Assembly (NCBI GenBank): GCA_964017195.1
Contig: OZ024895.1
Span: forward strand, 9,607,501-9,671,500
Reading direction: 5' to 3'
From: Siderastrea radians
Taxonomy: Eukaryota; Cnidaria; Anthozoa; Scleractinia; Rhizangiidae
DNA length: 64,000 nucleotides
Part shown: piece after piece, positions 1 to 8,932 of the stretch
How positions within the stretch are numbered: the first letter of the stretch is position 1
How the letters are laid out: each line of letters starts with the position of its first letter
Made by a program: the position numbers and the translations under genes
The notes under the pieces: generated by a model
Seen by the model: only the letters and a program-made list of their open reading frames with translations
Databases searched by the model: none
Told to the model about the DNA's origin: nothing

Positions 1-1482
1 GTTGTGTGCTTGCAGATTAAATTAAGGACAAAAATTTGTTTCTTCTCCCCATGAGCTCCAACCCTTTTTTTCAAATAATTTCACTATTAATTCGTGAAGG
101 ATCATGAATTCAAATTTTAGATAGCTAAGAGCCAAAACGCTAGTGCAAAATGGAGCAGTACCCGGTGTTGTTGTTGGCATTAGTAACTGGTCAGCTGCTA
201 CTGACAGAATAATATAACACGAGAGAACTAAATGCAGGGAAAGCTTGTTGTAAATGAAGGTTGTTGAACGAAGAATTTTCTCAAAAACTGACTGTTTGAC
301 GATTCTAAGATGATCTCTGAAACGTACGGATCTATATATTTGATCGAAGATGACAGAAAATTGAGGTAACGGGTGCAAATGTAAACAGAACAAGATGCCC
401 TTCGTTGATTTCATTGTTTTGCAAGGCACTAAGTGTTCGCTAAATAAGTTTGCAAAACACAGGCTGTGATATAGGCAATATGACTTGCTTTCATTGATTT
501 ATTCTCAGATTAATAGTTCTAGATCAAGGTTGTTTTGTAAAGCGCAATTAGCAATCATCGAGTGGCATGTACTTCATAACTTGTTTATCTTGTGAATTGA
601 ACATAGTTAATGAGCTATTTGAATGCTGTACATTTTAATTAAAGCTATATGCGAAATGTTACCAGTTTACATTTGTGTCCTGCTGTAGTTTGAAACTATT
701 TTCGTGTTTTCCTGATGTAAGGGAGCATTGCTCGCATCACAGTTGCTCTTAAATTCCACGCATAGGTTGTGGTTCGTAATTTGCATAATGAAGAAATACT
801 GGTGTTTCAAAGCGGCGCCACGTTCTTTAAACCGTCTGGCCGCACGATTTTATTTTATTATAATTAAGACCAAGTCTTTAACTTTCCCTGACTGTAAGGA
901 AATTGCTAGACGAGGTCTCACTTTTTGTTAACATGTATTTTTGTTTACCCATTTTTCCTACTTTTTTAAAAGCTGTTATACTGGGTTGTTAAAAGGAACT
1001 GTTTTAACTACTCAAAACAACTACATGGAAATGTCAGTAACAATGTAGGATAAGGAAGAGTTGTACTTATCAACCAATAGTAGAATTTTGTCCTGCATCA
1101 AATTTTAAGTGTTGTGAGGAATTACCAAAGTTATTGAAAATTGGCATTTTTGTACCAGTAAAATGTGCATTTTTGTCCACCAGGGGACCCCCCTTGTAAC
1201 CTGTTGAAGAAAGCATTTAGAGCCCAAACGAAAAGTGTTTTTAAAGTACCCAGACAAAGTGCAATTCACATACAAGATTTGAAGGAAATCTATTTTGTGA
1301 CCAATTTGGGTTATGAGGATCTTAGGGAGACAGCCACTTAATGTTCTATGTTCAATGTTCAATGTTCACACTTCAATCTTGACTCTTCAATGTTCGAAGT
1401 TCACTTTTCTCAACAGTTTGTTACACATGGAAAAATGAATTTTAGGAAAACCAATAAGTAATGTAGGTTAACTCGTTAAACA
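1..1482. other. Intergenic DNA, no gene recognised
   Basis: No ORF here has recognisable domains or coding character. Around 1345-1400 there is a small run of imperfect TTCAATGTTC-type repeats just beyond the 3' end of the first helicase gene. No clear terminal repeat marking the edge of the helicase/recombinase locus was found. Confidence 0.5.
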
Positions 1483-4400
1483 TCAATTTGTAACACAAGT
1501 GCTAACTTTTTTCAATGTTTCCTGACAACATGAAAATTTGATTTTTACTCTTGACTCGGAGTAAAAAAAGTGAGTTATTCTTCCTCTCTTGGGCACTGAG
1601 GTACTTGTTTGCTCGCCTCGTCGCTTCTGAGACTTCTGTTTCTGAGAGGATGAGCGACTGTGCGCTTTGGGCGCCCTCGAGGGTGTTATGAAGAGATTCT
1701 CCTCCTCCTCGTCTTCCATCTCTTCACAAGGACAGGGTAGGGGGCACCAGATACTGTTAATGCGTTGGGCTTGAGAAGGGGATACCCACTTCATTTCCAC
1801 AGCCTTTCTTCTCCACTCCAACTGTACCAGTTTCGCGAGACCGGAAACTTCTTTCTTCTGAAATTTCAACTTGAGGGCTTCGACAGTCACTTCCATCATG
1901 TAATGGAGCGCACGCTTCACTTGCTCGTCTTTCGCTCCGTCCTCTTTTTTCTGAAGTTCTCGGAGTTCCTTTTTTTTCTCCATGACCCACTCATCGTTAA
2001 AGTACTCGCGCGCCTTCTTTTCGAGAATCCGTTGGTCTTCTTGCCTCTTCTTCGTAAAGTATTCTTCTCTGGAACGTTCTATGTTGGGATGATAAGGTCC
2101 GTTCACCGACTGTAGCAAGTGGGCGTCTTCTTCCCTTATCATCCCCAGTGAGATCCAGCGTTCCTTAGTTTCTTCAAGGACACGTAATCGTGCACACTCT
2201 TCCCGGCTGTCCCTTTCATCCACGGTGCGTTTTACTTCAGTGGCGAGTAGAACAAGTTGCCTCTGCTTGAGACTGTGACATGGCTGTTGTTCTCGCAGAC
2301 TTGCAATTTTCTCTAGACTCTTCTCCAAACAGGTAGAATTAGTGTCTTCGATCTCTCCCTCCTCCGCGCTGACTTCTTTGTCCGTGTTCGATTCCTCTTG
2401 CTCACTGCCTTCGTGCTCGCTTTCGATTTCATCTAGTTGAATGGTTCTAATTCTGTTCTTTTCGTCTTCATCGATCTCTTCTGGCTGTAAACTGGTCCCT
2501 GGCATGGGAGGGGGTAGCTCATCTTCCGGAGTACGTGCAAGGCCACATGCCCAAATAATGCAGTCCTTTGCATTAGCTCGCAAGAATTCTTGCACTCCCG
2601 CTACACACGGCGAGGTCAGACTTCTAAAGAAGAACTTTCTTAAGCGGGCGTCCATGGCAGTGTTGTGCTCCCCACCGAAATCCATGTCCGTCTGACAGGT
2701 GATAAACATTGGACACCTTATGACTGCCAGGCTTGAAGTCTTATATTTGCGGTCGTGTGCCGTGAGCCCTCCTTGTGTCAATATCTTCCAGTCGTCTGGA
2801 TCCATCAGCTTGGTGTGCGCCTCGTCCAGAAAAATTATTTGAGTGTTTTCATCGACCAGGCTCTTGTTGAAAGCCTTTTGCTTGCTGATCATGGCCATGT
2901 ATCTTGCTGGGATCAAGCGAGAGATGGGGGTGAAAAGGCTCGTCTTTCCACTATTAGGCTCACCTATGAGGCACATGACCCTTTCTTTGTGCTGTTTAAT
3001 GCGGCAGTTGAGGAGTCGAATGTAATATTCGCAAAAGTGTGCCATTTCTAGCTGGTTGAGGCTATTCTGTAGTATTTCTTTGAAGTATCCAGGATCCGGC
3101 GTCTTAGTGTGTTGGTAGTCGATGTAGGCCCTGAGAGATTCTTTGCCGATGTCTGTTTCTTTGATGGGATGGAAAAAGAACTTTCTCTGGTTTATTGAGA
3201 AGCACCAACCTCCATTGACTTCGATCAAGTCGTAGTTGATACACAGCTGCTTCACGAATTCGCAATCTTTATCTCCAAGGATTTCTACGAGCTTGTTCAG
3301 ATTCTTGATGATGGTGTCTTTAAACTGGTCGTTGCTTGCCAGCAGAGGAAGAAATTTCTTCACCGAACAGCAGTGGTGATATGTGTATTTAGAAGACTTC
3401 GCCTTTTTGAAAACTTCTCCACTGTACAGAGCGTAACCCAATTTCCCCATTGCTCGTTCGATGTCATTAATCGCTACAACAATCGGCGATGCCAGAGCCT
3501 TTGTGACTTTTGGGACCTCTGAAGGCAAATCGCATGCTTCGATGCCAATCATCAAATTGGAGGCCGGAACGGACAAGAGAGTGTATTAACTTGTCTCGCA
3601 GATTTGCAGTAAACGAGGTACCAACAACTTGTAACCTTACAACACGTTCACTTGCGGTAAGTGCACGTGACTCCAGTGGCTCCTCTATCAATTGGTCTTG
3701 TAGCAATTGGAGACTGTAGGAAAACGACTTGTCCACTTTGGTCTGAATGAAGAGGTTATTGTGATCTTTTAGCGTAGTACATAATGGTGCACAAGATTCC
3801 TCTTCACCTCGTCGTTTGCAGACTGGCAGGGTTTTAGCTGTAATTTCCATGCCTGTTTGTAATAGGGCCGAGTGCAAGGGTACCGTTGAAACGCGCATTC
3901 CGTTGGAGGATTGGACTGCAATCCAGTAAGTTATTGCTGGCCTGTACTTTTCTGGTAATTCATCGTTCTGGTCGTCCTCTTGTTCTTGGCTGTTTGCCTT
4001 CTCTCCCTTTTCTTTACTTCGCTTCTCTAGTGCGGCGACAGAGGAGAAGAAAAATGCTACTCCTTTCATTTTCTTTATCTTTTCGTCACACTCATCACGT
4101 TTCTGGCATATGTTTAGCCACAGATCGTCACAAGACATTCCCTCATGTTTGCTGTAAGATAATTTAGCTGCCAAAAGAGAACAAGTTCCCTGGACAGCTG
4201 GCAAGACCTTGCTAAGCACAGCACTCCTGATTCCCTAAAATAATTACAAGGAAACAGTAAACTAGTCAGCACAGAATCACTACAATTGACGAATAATCTG
4301 TAGGAAGTATTTAGACTACAATGCCTATTAGATTAACTGGTTAGAAAAGCCTAAGCAATATAGCATTTCGTTCCTGTTAATTGCTACGTTTTAAGCTGAA

Positions 4401-4540
4401 CTTTGTAAATTCGTTCACTAAAAGAACTGAGAGCAACTTTTCTTCGTTAACTTGTTTTAAAGCTACGAAGAAGGAATATGAAATCTAGTACATACCTTAT
4501 TATTGAGTTGCCTTGCTGGTGCTGTGGCCATCACTGTCAT
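1483..4540 (-). CDS. E1-like superfamily-3 helicase, copy A (one apparent frame break)
   Basis: Predicted DNA-replication helicase of mobile-element or viral origin. A 15-codon first exon (4496-4540, ATG at 4540, donor GTATGT) joins in phase to a long exon starting at 4234. The reading frame breaks once near 3540 (+1 shift); the next frame then runs uninterrupted to a stop at 1483. In the downstream frame the core lies at about residues 200-320: Walker A GEPNSGKT, Walker B QIIFLDEA, the conserved DWKILTQGG, the B' segment HDRKYK, motif C CPMFITCQ and an Arg-rich finger region (ARLRKFFFRSL). The B'/motif C layout resembles papillomavirus E1 more than parvovirus NS1. The segment before the core is where an origin-binding domain would lie, but none is identified. 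The C-terminal half is Glu/Lys-rich coiled coil, then LFITP, a basic stretch and a PIP-box-like RITHFF. The frame break could be real decay or an assembly error. It is paralogous to the 8933-12256 gene along its whole length. Confidence 0.75.
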
Positions 4541-5060
4541 CGAGTGAAATGAGAACGAAGCAACGTTTCAGAGTTCTTTTATAGCATGCTAGCTTCATTG
4601 TTAAAGTTCCTCAGTTTGATCTTTTCTTTTCGATAAATTACGGGCAAAAATAGGCGGTTAGTGGTAAAAAATGCCCCGACGAGCTACATTTTTAAACTTC
4701 CTGTGTGTGATTTTTTTTGTTTTCGATACAATCAAGTCAAAAACAAAATGCCCGTGCAATTTACAGTGGTTACATAACTTCTTCTCCTTGGCAAAAAGTG
4801 TAATAAAGAATCTGGAAAACAATGAAGCGCAAACTAAACATTCATACCGGCATATGATCAATGCCTTAAAAACATGTCACCTTAACAAGCATTTCCAGAA
4901 TCAACAAAAAGCTTAACGATATTTTTAAAATACTAGCGAGCTAATTGAAAGGATTATTCTTTTGTGCAGCACAGTTGTAATTAATAGCTTTTCTCGGCGT
5001 CTCCGTCACACTACGAGAAATATGCAATTTAGATAACGCACGTTATAGGAATATATTAAG

Positions 5061-5062
5061 AA

Positions 5063-5094
<32 letters not shown>

Positions 5095-5226
5095 ATAATA
5101 ATAATAATAATAATAATTATTATTATTATTATTAGTAGTAGTAGTATTGTTAATATATAATAATAATAATAATAATAATAATTATTATTATTATTATTAG
5201 TAGTAGTAGTAGTATTGTTAATATAT
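5061..5226. repeat. Two head-to-tail trinucleotide palindromes (ACT/AAT : ATT/AGT)
   Basis: The sequence runs (ACT)n(AAT)n(ATT)n(AGT)n and then repeats (AAT)n(ATT)n(AGT)n. Each half is its own reverse complement, so it would fold into long AT-rich hairpins. The motif TATTGTTAATATA follows both palindromes. It may be an expanded microsatellite or an origin-like cruciform. Confidence 0.85.
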
Positions 5227-6084
5227 TCCTATACATATACTGTAAGTTGTGTCCCCGCCGTCTCCGTTGTCTCTGTTGTACTTTATATTATTTTATATTC
5301 CTTGAAACTGATCTGATGAACTGTAAGTTCTGTCCCCGTTGTATCCGTTATCCCCGTTTTACTTGAGATATTTTGACTACTGAGATCTGACTAAAAGTTT
5401 AATTATTTCTTTAGTATGACGGATAAAACGGAGATATCGGGGAATAGTAGTTGGAGCTTGTTTAAGTTGATATTCCTTTTTGCTCTTTTCATTGAGCGTG
5501 AGTGTTTCGCCATTTGTGTCTGTGATCTATTTCCTATTTAGTTTGTTCTGATTTGCACGATTGTATACATTCAACGGAGATCACGGCTATGCCGGGGACA
5601 AAGGGACTCACTTTTGTATCATGGAATAAGATAGCTCTGGGAAAACCCTTGTTTTGCTGATATAAATTTAAGGCCATCATCTCTTAACACTGTTTCAGGA
5701 ACAAGTGTGCCTTTTTTGTAGCTGTTCCTCTTATAAGGAACACTTTGGAACATAAACCTTCCCATTTGAGGTATATTTTTGGCAAAAGCAGGTAAAACGT
5801 AAGTTTTAGCAGTGCCCTACATAAACCTACATGGAAACGTAGTTATGGAGAGATTTGCGCGGCAGTCAGAACTATTTTAGGGTTTTTAAAATCAGGAACT
5901 GAAATTTTGGGAAACGATCTTATACGTTTCCCAAAATTTTTACTTTCAAATTTGAACATGTTCTAGCATGATTTTATCAATCAAATTTTGGCTGTTGTAT
6001 CTGTTCAGTATAGAGAGTCATAAGATGCTTTGGCATATTTTATGCATCCTTTACGTGGCTTTTTAACTTACTTTTATTTTTTAG

Positions 6085-6645
6085 CACTGTTCCCATTTTT
6101 GCTTTGGGAACGTTCCGATTAAGAGATGATTGTTCCTCTTTGGAGTGGTCCTTTTAGCATCAAAAGGAACAAATTGCTGTTAAAAATAGGAACAAAGTGT
6201 TCATTTAGAGCTAAAAAGAACCTTTTGTTCCGAATTTTTAACATTGAAAGGAACTTTTGTTCCTAAATGAGTGGCCTAGGAACAGGTGTTCCCAATGGTA
6301 TTGTTCCTCTTTTATCATTTTGGTCCTTTTTAATCGCTTGAGGAACAATTGTTCCCATTAATGCGTTCCGTTTTAGAGTGGCTGTTCTTTTATGCTGACA
6401 CGAGGAACTTTGGTTCCCAATTAATTACGTTCCTTTTTTTGTAAAGGAACGTTTGTTCCTTTCTAACATTGTTCCTGTTTTGAAAAATTGGTTCCTTTTT
6501 ATTCACTTGAGGAACAATTGTTCCCATTAACAGGTTCCGTTTTGAACGAAATGTTCCTTTTTATTGGCACGTGGAACAGTTTGTTCCTAACCATTAGTTC
6601 CTATTTATGTAAAATGGTTCCTATTTAGAAATGACAGTTCCTTTG
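6085..6645. repeat. Array of GGAAC/GTTCC half-sites, many paired as palindromes
   Basis: About 28-30 GGAAC or GTTCC pentamers lie in roughly 560 bp. At least seven pairs form GGAAC-N4/5-GTTCC palindromes, starting near 6250, 6279, 6342, 6403, 6446, 6511 and 6573; two are GGAACAATTGTTCC exactly. Most successive pairs are about 43-65 bp apart. The inner hexamers AACAAT/ATTGTT match the papillomavirus E1 site type AACNAT (established knowledge). The neighbouring genes encode E1-like helicases, so an iteron-like origin is a reasonable hypothesis. A recombinase-binding or Myb-binding array is the alternative. Confidence 0.7.
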
Positions 6646-7033
6646 TACATCTTGTTCAACAGAAACATTCTTCTTTTCTTGCCATCTATGATTTTATCGC
6701 TTTTTAATTGGCAAAAACATTTGGTGTAGTGTTTTAAGTTTCAAACAACACGAAGCAGTGTCAATAGCAGATTTTTAAAGACTTTTCGAGGCCCTTATAG
6801 ACTTGCCCGGGCAAGGTTGAATATAATCGCACCAACGCCATATATCACCTCGAATTTGTAAGCTTACTTAAGAATAATGAACAGTGGCAAGCAGACACAT
6901 GCCTGAGCAAGCAGGGGCAAGTTGGGGCAGGTTGGGGCAAATTTAAACTTGCACAATACAGCCATTGTTTTTTGTCGCATTTGTGTTTTGTTCTCTATTT
7001 ATGTAAGTGGAACAAATTGTGTGAATCACTCAG

Positions 7034-8719
7034 ATGTCCGACATGAACAAAAAGGGTAAGGTTGACTGGTCGAAAATTGATGGCTCATCACCAAAACCAA
7101 AACGGCTTCACTTGGAAAAAGAAGAAACAGATAGCTTGTATCACTGTCCAATACAAACGTGTGATCACGATGGATTTAAAAGTCAACGTGGCTGCAGGAA
7201 ACATGTGAACACCAAGCACAGTTGGTTCTTTTTCTTTGACGAAAAACCCGACGTTTCAAGTACCAAAGAACTTGCCGATGATGATACATCGGGTGAAATC
7301 ACAAAACAAACTGCCAGGGTAATGCCTTCGTTTTCAGTTTCCAGCCAAATTGGCGAGTTATTCACGAAATGGTTGACTGGAAGTGGTGGGGGTTGCAAGA
7401 AAGATCGTGCAGCTCAGCAGATAGCCAAGAGATGCTTTAAATTTCTCAAATTTTGCTGCGAAGATGAAGAGGAATTGAGTTTTGAAGTGCTGGACTTTAG
7501 CCTGTGTTCTCATAGTCTGTTGTTCAAGTTTATCGACTACTTGCAAGATGAATGCAAACTCGGACACGGTGGCCGATTGGGCTACATTGATGCGATCTCC
7601 GAATTAATCGACTTCAGAAAAATAAACGGCGCATCAGACACAGTTCTTCGAAATTTGTCCTCAACGGAGCTGTACCTTAAACGAGCGCGCAAGACGGTGG
7701 CAAAGATGATGAGACTGCAGTGGACACAAGATCTAGACATTGAAACTTTGGATGCTAGGGGGCACTGGGCAACCATGGAAGAACTGTTAGAAGTGGTGAC
7801 ATTTCATTTGCCTCGTTACGAGAACACTGTGAAGACGTGCAAAACTATTCCAGGTCAAGTTAGTCCTTCGGACTTGACATTTGCCACGAAATTTGTCGCG
7901 GTGTATTTGTTCATCAAGGTAAAGGGGTCTCGCCCTATGACTTATCAGTACTTGACCGTGGACATGGTCAGAACAGCGAAGGAGAACGGGGGATTCATTG
8001 ACCAGAAAAAGTTCAAGACCGCTAGCAAGTATGGGTTTGACTCCTTAATTTTGACCGATGCAAGCATGCAGGTGCTCGATAGTTACATCAATTTCGTAAG
8101 GCCATTGCTAAAACCCCAGTGCGAGTTCGTTCTGGTCACGAAAACTGGAGGTCAACACAGCAAATTGGGCGACGTCATGAGTAAACTAGTCTTTGATGCA
8201 ATCGGAAAGTACATTCATCCGACCCGCTATCGTCAAATTGTCGAAACGGAAAGCCTTAATCAGCTCACTAGTAAAGAACAAAGGATTTTGTCCGAAGACC
8301 AAAAACACAGTTCAGCCGTCGCCAAAGTTCACTATCAAAAGCAGAGGTCGCACGAAGTTGCTGCGATGGCCCACGAGTGTCTACAAAAACTACAAGGTAC
8401 CAAGGGATCGGAAGTGGACAAGGAAGTCCACACGAGGTTTGGCTGTTCAACTTCAAGCTCGTCGCCATCAGTTGAAACTGCAGAAAGAACAATCACGCCT
8501 CCCAAAAAGGTTGTCTCCTCAACTTCACCCTTGCGCATTCAACGGAGCCATCGTCGGGTCTTAAAATTTACGACCGACGAGGACCAATTTCTAAAAGAAG
8601 GGATAGATAAACACGGGTTTGGACAGTGGACTGCCATCTTGAGAGATTCCGAATTCAAATTTCAAGAGGGAAGAATGGCAGACTCTTTAAAGAAAAGGGC
8701 CGAGCTCAAATTCATGTAA
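7034..8719 (+). CDS. Tyrosine-recombinase-like protein with C2H2 finger and C-terminal Myb domain
   Basis: This is a 561-residue single-exon ORF whose start ATG directly follows CAG, a possible splice acceptor for a 5' non-coding exon. Residues 38-62 form a C2H2 finger (C38-x4-C43-x13-H57-x4-H62). The middle is helical. The C-terminal half has a tyrosine-recombinase constellation: R300 (GSRPMTYQYLT), H395-P-T-R398, H425 and Y434 in KVHYQK. This is the catalytic pattern seen in Crypton-type transposases. A Ser/Thr-rich linker leads to residues ~508-561, which resemble a telobox Myb/SANT domain (DEDQFLKEGIDKHGFGQW, then an ILRD...F...GR stretch). It probably binds and recombines DNA to integrate or excise the local element. 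It is convergent with helicase B (213-bp gap) and divergent from helicase A. The recombinase assignment rests on spaced residues only; a captured host nuclear factor is the alternative. Confidence 0.7.
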   Translation: MSDMNKKGKVDWSKIDGSSPKPKRLHLEKEETDSLYHCPIQTCDHDGFKSQRGCRKHVNTKHSWFFFFDEKPDVSSTKELADDDTSGEITKQTARVMPSFSVSSQIGELFTKWLTGSGGGCKKDRAAQQIAKRCFKFLKFCCEDEEELSFEVLDFSLCSHSLLFKFIDYLQDECKLGHGGRLGYIDAISELIDFRKINGASDTVLRNLSSTELYLKRARKTVAKMMRLQWTQDLDIETLDARGHWATMEELLEVVTFHLPRYENTVKTCKTIPGQVSPSDLTFATKFVAVYLFIKVKGSRPMTYQYLTVDMVRTAKENGGFIDQKKFKTASKYGFDSLILTDASMQVLDSYINFVRPLLKPQCEFVLVTKTGGQHSKLGDVMSKLVFDAIGKYIHPTRYRQIVETESLNQLTSKEQRILSEDQKHSSAVAKVHYQKQRSHEVAAMAHECLQKLQGTKGSEVDKEVHTRFGCSTSSSSPSVETAERTITPPKKVVSSTSPLRIQRSHRRVLKFTTDEDQFLKEGIDKHGFGQWTAILRDSEFKFQEGRMADSLKKRAELKFM

Positions 8720-8932
8720 AAATGTAAAAATAATTGCTTCAGAGTACACGCTGTATGTTGGAGTCTCGAGATTGTGACTTAAATCACAGACAGCATAACT
8801 CAACAGGAAATCTTTATTATAGACTGGCAAAAACCAAAACCTTTCGTTTCGATTGACATTGTGATCGTGTACATTTTAGGCTTACTCCTTCTACTATTTG
8901 TACTACTGCTACTAACACTACAACTTTTAAAT

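Larger units (their letters stand above)
4541..7033. promoter_or_regulatory. Divergent intergenic region between helicase A and the recombinase gene
   Basis: This interval separates the 5' ends of two divergently read genes, so it should hold both promoters. It carries no convincing coding region. It holds two trinucleotide palindromes (5061-5226), a dense GGAAC/GTTCC half-site array (mainly 6085-6640, with outliers from 5698), and a G-rich run of GGGGCAAGTT-type repeats at about 6905-6945, just upstream of the recombinase ATG. The placement resembles a replication-origin and promoter region of a small DNA element. That role is inference. Confidence 0.45.

Noticed and set aside
1483..4540. 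Endogenous parvovirus replication gene
   Set aside because: The SF3 core has an E1-like B' region, and no HUH nuclease motif (HxH plus YxxxK) was seen upstream; a recombinase gene is adjacent instead.
728..4861. Possible inverted repeat flanking helicase A, from similarity of the ORFs at 728-931 (+) and 4658-4861 (-)
   Set aside because: Only a short ARRG-type stretch looks alike and the DNA similarity is poor with gaps; it is too weak to call terminal repeats.
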